Source: UBA4738 sp002413305 (lineage in GTDB: Bacteria > Actinomycetota > UBA4738). From it: a DNA stretch of 17,832 nt. The stretch spans positions 1 through 17,832 of the forward strand of contig DAIUAM010000053.1 in the NCBI GenBank assembly GCA_036847185.1. Reading direction: 5' to 3'. The notes below the pieces were generated by a model, which saw only the letters and a list, made by a program, of their open reading frames with translations, was not told where the DNA came from and did no database searches. Positions 6,971 to 13,823 of the stretch are shown piece after piece. The stretch's first letter is position 1, and each line of letters starts with the position of its first letter. The translations under genes and the position numbers were made by a program.

Positions 6971-8427
6971 GACACGAGCTCCTTTCCACCAATCAGCCGG
7001 CCGAGCTCCTCGCCGTTCGTGGCCCGGGCGTCGAGCGTCTTCAGGACCTGGCCCGAGAAGAACACGAGGATGCGATCGCTGTAGCGGAGCAGCTCGTCGA
7101 GGTCGGCGGAGGCAAACACGATCGCGGTCCCGCGCTGCCTGCGCTCCTGGAGTTGGGTCCACACCCAGTCGGCCGATTCGATGTCCAGGCCTCTGGTCGG
7201 GTGCTCCATGAGGAGCACGCGAACCGTGGGCGGCATCAGGGCAAGCAGCAGCCGTTGCTGGTTCCCACCGGAGAGCGAGTCGGCCGTGCTGGCGGGGGTC
7301 CCGCGGATCGAGAACCGCTGGATCCGTCGTTCGGACTCCTCGGCGATGGTGTCCCAGTCGAGCGTGTATCCCCCGGCCATGGTGAGCGCGACGTGCTCGG
7401 AGATAGTGACCCCGGCCAGGAGCCCCTCTTCGAGTCGCCCGGCCGGCATGTAGTGGACCCCCGCGTCCAGGAACGTCCGGTACGAACTACCCGTGAGATC
7501 GCGGTCGCCGAGGTGCATGCGGCCTCCGTCGGGACGAACGAGGCCGGCGCAGGCTCGAAGGAACGTCCGCTGGCCGCTCCCCTCCAGCCCGGCCAGCCCA
7601 ACCACCTCCCCGGCACGCACGGACAGCGTCAGGTCGCTGGTGGACAGGCCGCGGTCGGTCACCGTTACGCCCTCCAGGCGGAGTGCCACGTCCCCCGGCT
7701 CCACGGTGACCGGCTCCGGCTGAGCCAGCACCTGGCCGAACATCATCTCGACCAGCTGCTCGACGGGGCACGGCATCAACGTCCTGCCGACGACCCGACC
7801 CCGGCGCATCACCGCGATCTCCTGGCAGATCTCCTCGACCTCTTCGAGCTTGTGCGAAACGAAGATCACGGTCATGCCCTCCGAGGCGAGGGTGCGCAGC
7901 GTGGCGAACAGCGTGGTTCGCTGGTCCGCCGAGATCCCGGTGGTCGGTTCGTCCAGGATCAGGACCTTCGTCCGCAGCCGGAGGAGGCGAGCGATCTCGA
8001 GCTGCTGGCGTTCCCCTACGGTCAGGTTGCGGACCGGGACGTCAGGTTCCAGCGTGAACCCGTAGCGCTCGCGCATCTCGGCCAGGGCGCGGATCCCTGC
8101 GTTGCGGTCGATCCGGCCCGAGGACCCCAGTAGCAGGTTGTCGACGACCGAGAACGGAAGGAAGACCAGCGGGTCCTGGTGGAGCATCCCGATCCCGGCG
8201 TCGATCGCGTCACGCGGAGAGCTCATCGTGAGCGTATGCCCCTCCAGGACGACCTCACCGGAATCCGCGCTGATGTACCCGGAGAGGATCTTCATGAGCG
8301 TCGACTTCCCCGCGCCGTTCTCCCCGAGGAGGCCGAAGATCGCCCCGCCCTCGATGGTGAGCGTCACGCCGTCGTTCGCCCGGATCTCGCGGAAGGTCTT
8401 GTGGATGTCTCTCAGCTCGAGCGCCAA
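6967..8427 (-). CDS. Nucleoside/sugar-type ABC transporter ATPase with two ABC domains
   Basis: A fused double nucleotide-binding protein that powers the importer from the cytoplasmic face. NBD1 has Walker A GENGAGKST (about residue 35), a Q-loop in MLHQDP, the family-type signature LTVGERQQ and Walker B LILDEPT. NBD2 has a degenerate Walker A (GLEGSGQRT, no Lys), signature LSGGNQQR (about 385) and MEHPTRGLD, where the catalytic Glu of DEP is His. Probably only one site hydrolyses ATP, as is common in this group. The start is uncertain: TTG 8427 gives the family-like N-terminus ALELRDIHKTF and avoids the strong hairpin 8477-8505. ATG 8508 is the main alternative but would translate straight through that hairpin. 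It sits between the binding protein and the permeases. Confidence 0.92.
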   Translation of the reverse strand: MALELRDIHKTFREIRANDGVTLTIEGGAIFGLLGENGAGKSTLMKILSGYISADSGEVVLEGHTLTMSSPRDAIDAGIGMLHQDPLVFLPFSVVDNLLLGSSGRIDRNAGIRALAEMRERYGFTLEPDVPVRNLTVGERQQLEIARLLRLRTKVLILDEPTTGISADQRTTLFATLRTLASEGMTVIFVSHKLEEVEEICQEIAVMRRGRVVGRTLMPCPVEQLVEMMFGQVLAQPEPVTVEPGDVALRLEGVTVTDRGLSTSDLTLSVRAGEVVGLAGLEGSGQRTFLRACAGLVRPDGGRMHLGDRDLTGSSYRTFLDAGVHYMPAGRLEEGLLAGVTISEHVALTMAGGYTLDWDTIAEESERRIQRFSIRGTPASTADSLSGGNQQRLLLALMPPTVRVLLMEHPTRGLDIESADWVWTQLQERRQRGTAIVFASADLDELLRYSDRILVFFSGQVLKTLDARATNGEELGRLIGGKELVS

Positions 8428-8461
8428 CGTCTCGTCCCGTCCCCCGACCGCGGACGCCTCA

Positions 8462-8505
8462 CCCCGCGGTTGCGAAGCGGGGAGGGGTTCGCAACCCCTC
8501 CCCGC
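8462..8505 (-). promoter_or_regulatory. Intercistronic stem-loop with a competing alternative hairpin
   Basis: Bases 8477-8489 and 8493-8505 are perfect inverted repeats (13 bp, GCGGGGAGGGGTT with its complement) around a 3-nt loop. Two other pairings use the same bases: CCCCGC 8462-8467 with GCGGGG 8477-8482 around a 9-nt loop, and GGTTGCGAA 8468-8476 with 8488-8496. The element lies 37 nt after the binding-protein stop and before the ATPase. No U-tract follows on either strand, so a simple intrinsic terminator is unlikely. Stabilisation of the 3' end of the binding-protein mRNA, or partial attenuation, is the likelier role (inference). Confidence 0.6.
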
Positions 8506-8542
8506 CATCGTCACACGTTGCCCTGGCCTCGTTCCGTCTCGG

Positions 8543-9799
8543 TCAGGACTTGCTCGCTCCCTGGATGCCCTGCAGGAGCTGCGGCGAATACCAGATCTGA
8601 GAGTCGGTCGCGACCTGGCCATCCGCCAAGTACACGGAGCCGTCCTGCCAGTTCAGCGGCCCCTTGAACAACACGATCGACCCGTTGCCCAGACCGGTGA
8701 TGAACTGCTGCAACGTGGCGGCGTTCGTCGAGGACAGCGCCGTCCCGTTCAGGAACCCGACCGCGGAGGTGCTGGCCGAGTTGATGTTCGACCAGTCGGG
8801 CGAGTCCCAGGTGAAGGTGGGCTTGAAGGAGCCGTCCATGACGGACTTCGCGATCTTCAGGTAGCCGGGGCCCCAGTTGAAGTAGGCCACACCCAGGCAC
8901 TGCTGCGGGGCCACGCTGCACGTGTTCTTGTAGTCGTAGCCGACCGCCCAGACCTTCTTCCCACCCTGGGCCAGCTGGGAGGTCCGGACCAGCGCCTCCG
9001 TGGTGTCCAGGTGGTCCATGACCACGTCAGCCCCGGAGTTGAACAGGTCGTTGCTGACCTGCGTCGGGTCCAGGGTCGTGCCTGGGATGTTGAACCAGAA
9101 CCCGATCCACTTCACCGAGAACCCGAGGGTCGACGCTGGCTGGTTGCGGTAGGTCGTCCAGCAGTACTTCGCGCCCAGGTACGCGGCGTTGACGAACCGG
9201 CGGGTCTCGTCGTTGATGAGCGGTCCGACCACTCCGATCTTGCCGGTCTGGGTGGTGAGGGCCGCCGCGCAACCAGCGATCTGCTGCCCGTATTCCATCT
9301 TCATGTAGTAGTTGCCGAGGTTGTGGACGTCCGATTGGAAGTCCTGTCCCTGCTGCCAGGCGCTGTCGCCCGAGGACCAGATCATGGGGACGGTCGGATG
9401 CGCCTTCGCCGCGGCGATGATGGCGTCCTTGAAGTCGTCCGAGGTGGCGAAGATGAGCTTCGCCCCCTGGCTGATCATGTTGGTGATCACGTCTTCGGCC
9501 TTCACCGAGGGCCGGTCCGACGAGTTCACCTTGTCGAGGAAGATCATCTTTGCCTTCGAGGGGCCACCGAGCTTTTGTACGACGTACTGGCCACCCTCGT
9601 AGTTGGCTTGCGACCAGCCGTGATCGTTGTAGGGCCCCACCAAGAGCATCCCGAACACGAATGGCTTCGTCGAGCTGGACGAACCGGACGAGCTCGTCGC
9701 GCCAGGGTTGGCAGACTTGCTCGAACACGCTGAGGCGACGAGAGCAAGTACAGCGACGAAAGCCCCCACCGCGACCAATGACCGACGCCCTGAAGTCAT
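8543..9799 (-). CDS. BMP/PnrA-type nucleoside-binding lipoprotein (ABC importer)
   Basis: A 418-residue exported solute-binding protein. It has a basic N-terminus, a hydrophobic segment, and a lipobox ending VASAC with acylated Cys at 25, then a Ser/Gly-rich linker that tethers the domain to the outer face of the membrane. The mature part begins FVFGMLLVGPYNDHGWSQAN, the VGxxxDxGWsqxxyxG opening of the basic membrane protein (BMP) family, whose characterised members bind purine nucleosides. It also has a typical fold-order segment DVVMDHLDTTEALVRT and a C-terminal SIVLFKGPLNWQDG region. ATG 9799 has AAAGGGGG six bases upstream; a TTG two codons earlier would abut that site. It follows the adenine-deaminase-like gene by 97 bp and precedes the ATPase, with stem-loops on both sides. 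Confidence 0.93.
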   Translation of the reverse strand: MTSGRRSLVAVGAFVAVLALVASACSSKSANPGATSSSGSSSSTKPFVFGMLLVGPYNDHGWSQANYEGGQYVVQKLGGPSKAKMIFLDKVNSSDRPSVKAEDVITNMISQGAKLIFATSDDFKDAIIAAAKAHPTVPMIWSSGDSAWQQGQDFQSDVHNLGNYYMKMEYGQQIAGCAAALTTQTGKIGVVGPLINDETRRFVNAAYLGAKYCWTTYRNQPASTLGFSVKWIGFWFNIPGTTLDPTQVSNDLFNSGADVVMDHLDTTEALVRTSQLAQGGKKVWAVGYDYKNTCSVAPQQCLGVAYFNWGPGYLKIAKSVMDGSFKPTFTWDSPDWSNINSASTSAVGFLNGTALSSTNAATLQQFITGLGNGSIVLFKGPLNWQDGSVYLADGQVATDSQIWYSPQLLQGIQGASKS

Positions 9800-9850
9800 C
9801 GGCAACCCCCTTTCGACTCCGTGCGAACACTAGCAGCGTAGAGCCGTCTT

Positions 9851-9878
9851 GGGGGGGGAACGTGCCGAGTTACCCCCC
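9851..9878 (-). promoter_or_regulatory. Stem-loop between third deaminase gene and binding-protein gene
   Basis: A run of eight G (9851-9858) can pair with six C (9873-9878) across a 14-nt loop, lying between the deaminase stop codon (9897) and the lipoprotein start (9799). There is no U-tract. It could be a processing or stability element that separates the two cistrons; homopolymer pairing makes it less certain than the hairpin downstream of the lipoprotein gene. Confidence 0.3.
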
Positions 9879-9896
9879 TCCCGTGGGACCCCCGGC

Positions 9897-10928
9897 CTAG
9901 CTGGGGCCCCCGTCGGCACCTGCGCCGACGTAGTCGTCCAGGGCGCGCAGATAGCCGTCGCGGTCTTCGGAGGGGAGCCAGGCGATGGTGAAGGCGTTGC
10001 GTTCGAGCTGCCTGACCTGCTCCTCCGTGAGGCCGGCGGCCCCTTGCAGAGCGAGGAGGTTCTCCAGGACGTACCCCGAGAAGTACGCTGGGTCGTCCGA
10101 GTTGATCGTCACCCGGATCCCCCGGTCGAGCATCTCCAGGATCTCTTTCTCCATCAGCCCGCCCGTCACGTAGCTGTTGGAGATGGGGCAGACCGTCAAG
10201 CCCATACCCCGCCGCGCGATCTCTTCGGCCAGCGCCTCGTCGGCCAGGCAGTCCACGCCGTGGTCGATCCGTTCGACCCCAATCTCGTAGAGGCATTGGC
10301 GGATGTGGCCGGTGGCGTCCTCCTGGTGGACGTCGCAGTGCATCGTCAGCCGGTAGCCCTCGGACCTGGCCCGGGCGAAGACTTCCCTGAACTTCACCGG
10401 CGGATTCCCCTTCTCGTCCGAGTCGAGCCCGACGCCCACGATCCGGTCCCGGTACGGGAGCGATCGTTCCAGCGTCTCCATCGCCGATTCCGCCGAGAGA
10501 TCCCTCAGGAAGCACATGATGAGTTGGGTCCGCAGCCCCATGGAGCGTTCAGCTTCGAGCTGCGCCCGGTGGAGTCCCTCGATCACCACATCGAATGAGA
10601 TGCCCCGACTCGCGTGGGCCTGCGGGTCGAAGAACACCTCCGCGTACACGACACGTTGAGCGTGCGCCTTCCGGAAATAGGCCATGCCGAGGTCGAAGAA
10701 GTCCTGCTCGTGGACCAGCACGCCCATCCCCTCGTAGTAGACGGCGAGGAACGAGGGGAGGTCGTGGAACCTGTAGGCCGCCCGCATCTCGGCCACCGAC
10801 CGGTACGGCAGCTCGATCCCGTTCCTTGATGCAAGCTCGAACTTGAGCTCCGGTTCCAGCGTCCCCTCGATGTGGAGGTGGAGCTCCCCCTTCGGCACCC
10901 CTTCGATGAACTGCCGCACGTCGTCCAT
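9897..10928 (-). CDS. Adenine deaminase-like member of the adenosine deaminase family, HCDV variant
   Basis: A 343-residue protein, first gene of the transporter operon. Overall it resembles the adenine-deaminase branch (Aah1 type): LHLHIEGTLEPEL with metal ligands H17 and H19, a FFDPQAHASRGI block, LPYRDRIVGVGLDS, and NSDDPAYFSGYVLEN (D278/D279). The second His motif is MHCDVHQED (197-203) instead of HAGE: H197 is kept, but the proton-shuttle Glu position is V200, and the nearest acids are D199 and E203. The catalytic H223 (RIDHG) and CPISN (247-251) are present. The enzyme may use a different acid or act on a different amino-purine, or may not be a deaminase at all. ATG 10928 is preceded by AAAGGGGG at 9 nt. 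The divergent MarR gene starts 276 bp away. Confidence 0.9.
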   Translation of the reverse strand: MDDVRQFIEGVPKGELHLHIEGTLEPELKFELASRNGIELPYRSVAEMRAAYRFHDLPSFLAVYYEGMGVLVHEQDFFDLGMAYFRKAHAQRVVYAEVFFDPQAHASRGISFDVVIEGLHRAQLEAERSMGLRTQLIMCFLRDLSAESAMETLERSLPYRDRIVGVGLDSDEKGNPPVKFREVFARARSEGYRLTMHCDVHQEDATGHIRQCLYEIGVERIDHGVDCLADEALAEEIARRGMGLTVCPISNSYVTGGLMEKEILEMLDRGIRVTINSDDPAYFSGYVLENLLALQGAAGLTEEQVRQLERNAFTIAWLPSEDRDGYLRALDDYVGAGADGGPS

Positions 10929-11042
10929 ACCCGAATGCCCCCTTTCGATGCGCTAGCTCGGTGCCTCGATCGCCGTAGTCTCCCGCTCGGATGACTGACC
11001 TCCCAAGCCTAGCTCCGTGCATGTCCAATGGGCCTGGCTGAG

Positions 11043-11052
11043 CCTCGCGAGG
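11043..11052. promoter_or_regulatory. Candidate operator palindrome in the divergent control region
   Basis: CCTCGCGAGG is a perfect 10-bp palindrome in the 276-bp region (10929-11204) between the divergent deaminase/transporter operon and the MarR gene. MarR proteins usually bind 16-20 bp imperfect palindromes, so this would be only a core. There is no second copy elsewhere in the window that I noticed, and short GC palindromes are common in such DNA. Position is the main argument. Confidence 0.22.
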
Positions 11053-11162
11053 TGGCAGCCCGGCTCCGCTCAGCCCCTGATCCCGACCGGTGGACGAAGG
11101 CTACCTCGCTAGATCCGACCGCTCCAAACGGGGCAGAAGCCCGTACGTTCAGGCGGGAGGCC

Positions 11163-11168
11163 TATATT
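11163..11168 (+). promoter_or_regulatory. Possible -10 box of the MarR gene
   Basis: TATATT at 11163-11168 stands out as AT-rich in GC-rich surroundings and lies 36 nt before the chosen GTG start, leaving room for a short leader that carries two purine-rich ribosome sites. No clear -35 hexamer is seen at 16-18 bp upstream. Confidence 0.35.
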
Positions 11169-11204
11169 GGCGTGGGAGTCAGGAGGAGAAAGGAAGGCGG
11201 ACCG

Positions 11205-11648
11205 GTGAGCTCATCCGTTGCCCTGATCCTGGCCCTCAAGGAAGTGATCCAGGAGCGAGTTGGGGCAGCTCTTGCGTCCAACGGGTTTCACCCGCTAGGG
11301 CGTTCACCTTCCCGATTCCTGGGCGAGCTCGGTCCGGGCGCTCATCCCAAGGAACTGGCTCAGCGACTCGGCGTGTCGAAGAGCGCGGTCGCCCAGACCG
11401 CGGAACGCCTTGAAGCACTCGGGTACGTCAAGCGCCTCGTTGACGATCTCGACGGCCGGTACCGATGGATCAGGCCCACAGGCAAAACCCGTCGAGCCAA
11501 CGAGGTGGTCTCTCAGTGCCTGGTCGAGATAGAGGATGAATGGCGCCGACTCATGGGGCCGCAGCGGACGGCGGATCTCCTGGATGCCTTGACCAGCCTG
11601 GAAGCCTGGCGGCAAACAGCCCTGCCGGCGCCGCCTGGCGATCTTTGA
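11205..11648 (+). CDS. MarR-family winged-helix transcriptional regulator
   Basis: A 147-residue protein with a winged helix-turn-helix: HPKELAQRLGVSKSAVAQTA (about residues 46-65) is helix-turn-recognition helix, followed by ERLEALGYVKRLVDDLDGRY, the wing, and RWIRPTGK. The flanking N- and C-terminal helices would form the MarR dimer interface. GTG 11205 is chosen because GGAAGG (11192-11197) lies 7 nt upstream and AGGAGGAG a little further; the frame is open to 11028, but the extra 59 residues are non-conserved and cross the promoter region. Its divergent placement next to the deaminase/ABC operon suggests it represses that operon and itself, perhaps relieved by a purine or nucleoside (inference). 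It ends facing the unrecognised secreted protein gene. Confidence 0.85.
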   Translation: MSSSVALILALKEVIQERVGAALASNGFHPLGRSPSRFLGELGPGAHPKELAQRLGVSKSAVAQTAERLEALGYVKRLVDDLDGRYRWIRPTGKTRRANEVVSQCLVEIEDEWRRLMGPQRTADLLDALTSLEAWRQTALPAPPGDL

Positions 11649-11710
11649 TGAGCGCGGAGACGGTGTCCAAGATGGAACAGACGGGATGCAAGCGCCCCTG
11701 TGAGATCAGC

Positions 11711-11730
11711 GGCCGGAACACGTACCGGCC
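11711..11730. terminator. Hairpin between convergent genes
   Basis: GGCCGG (11711-11716) and CCGGCC (11725-11730) pair around an 8-nt loop in the 118-bp gap between the MarR gene and the convergent secreted-protein gene. Position fits a shared bidirectional end signal, but there is no U-tract on either strand. Confidence 0.28.
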
Positions 11731-11766
11731 CGGGTCGATCGCGCCTCCTCCAACGAGCACTCGGCG

Positions 11767-12639
11767 TCAGCCCCGTACGTACCGGATGAACCGGGCGATG
11801 TCGAGGGTCGCTCGCCGGGCGGCATAGGAGTCGGGCGCCAACGCCACCTGATAGGTGACCCGACCGTGCCGCCAGGTCAGCATGACGTGCCCGCCCAGGA
11901 TCGCCGTCGGGTTCGGTCGGCAGAAGACGAAGGTCCCCGCGTCCCGTCCGACCGCCGCCGTGCCCAACACCGGACCGCGCTCGCAGTGCCCGTCCGAGAG
12001 CGGATCCTGCGGCCTCGAGGTGGGAAACGCCTCGACCACCACGTCGCTCAGTGCGACGCCGTCGCCGGGACTCCAGAACAGGAACAGGGACTCCCCGTAC
12101 GGATCGACGCATCCGGGATTCGTCGACTCCGGTGGCGGCGGTCCGCAGGCGGAGAGCGCCCCCCCGGGGGAAGGCAATGGGAGCAGGGTCGGGCAGGGGA
12201 CGGCGAAGCGCAGAATCCGGGCGGCTGCCGGGCAGGCCTTCGTCAAGGCGCTCGAGCCTGCAGCGAGATAGACCTCCTCCTCCTCGAGAACCCCGGGTGG
12301 GGAAGGAGGCCACTCGAATCCGGCGGTGAGAGCATCCACCTCCGTGCGGAAGCAAGCCGCGGGTGGAACTCCGTCCGCGGGCGGCCGAGGGTAGTTCGTC
12401 GGATAGAAGAGGCGCGAGCGCGCGTATGCGGCGACCGGCGCAGCGGCGGGGCATCGGAACTGCCCGGAGTCGTCGATTGGCAGCGTTCGCGGCGTGGGCA
12501 CGACGAGGGCCGGAGACCGGCTCGGCGCCACGGGCGGCTGGCCCCCAGGCGAGGCCAGCCGGAGCGAGGCCCATCCGGCCAGCACAGCTAGTGCCGTCAG
12601 GGCGGCGCGGGTAGTCCTCGATCGTGGGTAGGTCCGCAC
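11767..12639 (-). CDS. Unrecognised secreted or membrane-anchored protein with eight cysteines
   Basis: A 290-residue protein I do not recognise. It starts with a basic stretch (RTYPRSRTTR) and a hydrophobic helix (AALTALAVLAGWASLRLA), a signal peptide or single anchor. A Pro-rich linker and a domain of about 230 residues rich in Pro and Ala follow. The predicted extracytoplasmic part has eight cysteines (RCP, ACF, ACP, PCP, ACG, GCV, HCE, FCR), an even number that would fit four disulfides, and it ends in an amphipathic DIARFIRYVRG. GTG 12639 has GAGG at 6 nt upstream; the frame stays open to 12843, but the extra residues precede the signal. No catalytic motif is visible. It shares a 422-bp divergent region with the DUF1989 gene. 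Confidence 0.66.
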   Translation of the reverse strand: MRTYPRSRTTRAALTALAVLAGWASLRLASPGGQPPVAPSRSPALVVPTPRTLPIDDSGQFRCPAAAPVAAYARSRLFYPTNYPRPPADGVPPAACFRTEVDALTAGFEWPPSPPGVLEEEEVYLAAGSSALTKACPAAARILRFAVPCPTLLPLPSPGGALSACGPPPPESTNPGCVDPYGESLFLFWSPGDGVALSDVVVEAFPTSRPQDPLSDGHCERGPVLGTAAVGRDAGTFVFCRPNPTAILGGHVMLTWRHGRVTYQVALAPDSYAARRATLDIARFIRYVRG

Positions 12640-12895
12640 CTTCACCCTCTTCCTCGGCTCGACCTCAACCAGGCACCGACGTAGGATCGCCCGCGATGTC
12701 CGCGGCACCGACAGCGCCCTCAGCTCGGCCTGCTTGAGTGAGCAGTCGAGATCGACGCACGGTGCGCGGACCCTGGGTCTCGCTATTCCTATGCTTGGTA
12801 GTGTCCCAGCTTGAGACGCGTTATTGGGTCGGAGGCACCCCAAGCGAACGGTGGTTCCCTGCCATCAGGGGTCTTCGGTCCCTCCTACTACCGGT

Positions 12896-12925
12896 CGCCC
12901 CGGCGAGAGGCACTCGCCCGGGGCG
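12896..12925. repeat. Strong inverted repeat in the divergent intergenic region
   Basis: Bases 12896-12907 (CGCCCCGGCGAG) pair with 12913-12925 (complement with one bulged G) around a 5-nt loop. It lies in the 422-bp region (12640-13061) between the secreted-protein gene and the DUF1989 gene, about 140 nt upstream of the latter. It would fold in a transcript leader in either direction. No U-tract follows. I could not match the leader to a known riboswitch class by eye. A TATGCT at 12790-12795 might be a -10 element for the + strand. Confidence 0.42.
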
Positions 12926-13061
12926 GAACCGCCTCGCCGCGACTGGAGAGGGATCCGGCCGATCGAGACCGGCGGACCGCGCTCGAGAAGCCCTATCTCC
13001 GGATGCGCTGTCCCTCCCTCTACTCGGCGCTGACGGCGGCGCCGGCGCACGAGGCCGTGCT

Positions 13062-13655
13062 GTGAGCGAGCGAATGCTCGTCAGAGGTGGGACCGGCTTC
13101 GCCGCCACGGCGTCTGCCAGCTCGTTGGTGAGGATCATCGACGTGGCCGGAAAACAGGTCGGCGATCTCGTTCTCTTCAGGGCCGATGACACCCAGGAGC
13201 GGTTCTCACAGGCAAACACCCGCAAGCTCGAGAACACGATCTATCTCGGGCGGGGCAACCGACTGTGGTCCACCAGGTGCGCGGCGCTCGCCGTGATCGA
13301 ACGGGACTCTGTGCAGCGTCACGACATCCTGTCCTCCGCCTGCAGCCCGTACGACTATCCGGTCCGATTCGGCCTTCGCGACCACCCCAGCTGCCTTGCG
13401 AATCTCACGGCCGCGCTGGAACCGTTCGGGATTCCCGAGTACTTGATCCCCGATCCACTCAACGTGTTCATGCGGCAGGAGCTGTCGCAGGAAGGGACAT
13501 TCACCGTCCTGGAGCCGCTTTCAGGGCCGGGCAGCACACTCGAACTCCGTCTGCTGGTCGATTGGGTGGTTGCGATCTCTGCCTGCCCCCAGGATCAGAA
13601 CCCCTGCAATGGGTGGGTCATCACCGACCTGATGTTGGAGCTCGAGCGCACTTGA
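13062..13655 (+). CDS. DUF1989 / urea carboxylase-associated family protein
   Basis: A 197-residue cytosolic protein. It carries the family's ordered motifs: IIDVAGKQVGDLVLFRADD, then FSQANTRKLENTIYLGRGNR, CSPYDYPVRFG, DPLNVFMRQ, and a C-terminal DWVVAISACPQDQNPCNGW with the paired cysteines. Some DUF1989 proteins form the two-subunit carboxyguanidine deiminase of the guanidine/urea carboxylase pathway, and others accompany aminomethyltransferase-like genes. Here no urea carboxylase, allophanate hydrolase or partner subunit is present, so its exact role is open. An amidine- or amine-nitrogen role would fit a nitrogen-scavenging neighbourhood. GTG 13062 has GAGG about 7 nt upstream; ATG 13074 is possible. 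The frame is open back to 12738, but that part is non-conserved and crosses the hairpin at 12896. Confidence 0.88.
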   Translation: MSERMLVRGGTGFAATASASSLVRIIDVAGKQVGDLVLFRADDTQERFSQANTRKLENTIYLGRGNRLWSTRCAALAVIERDSVQRHDILSSACSPYDYPVRFGLRDHPSCLANLTAALEPFGIPEYLIPDPLNVFMRQELSQEGTFTVLEPLSGPGSTLELRLLVDWVVAISACPQDQNPCNGWVITDLMLELERT

Positions 13656-13823
13656 CCGGTTCGCAGTGAGTCGAAGCCCTGGTCGGGGTCTGCCATGCTG
13701 CCGGGGCGCGTTCTTCGCTAGACTCCGGAGGGGAGGTCGCCTGGGCCGGTAACTGGGCCCCCGTAAACGAGTCCACGTGCTATGAGAGTCACGACCGCCC
13801 CGAAGGGGCAGGAGGTGGCTTTC

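Noticed and set aside
6952..8133. A 393-codon plus-strand open frame
   Set aside because: It is antisense to the well-supported ABC ATPase and has no family motifs or ribosome site.
8102..9733. A 543-codon plus-strand open frame
   Set aside because: It is antisense to the lipoprotein and ATPase genes, Arg/Val/Gly/His-biased, has no motifs, and arises from GC-rich codon bias on the coding strand.
11028..11204. N-terminal extension of the MarR protein
   Set aside because: Non-conserved Arg-rich sequence across the likely promoter; GTG 11205 has the ribosome site and normal family length.
12738..13061. N-terminal extension of the DUF1989 protein
   Set aside because: The extra 108 residues are not conserved, cross a strong hairpin, and GTG 13062 fits the family start with a ribosome site.
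12640..13061. Guanidine riboswitch before the DUF1989 gene
   Set aside because: Considered because of the family's guanidine link, but none of the conserved ykkC, mini-ykkC or class III core motifs could be found by eye.
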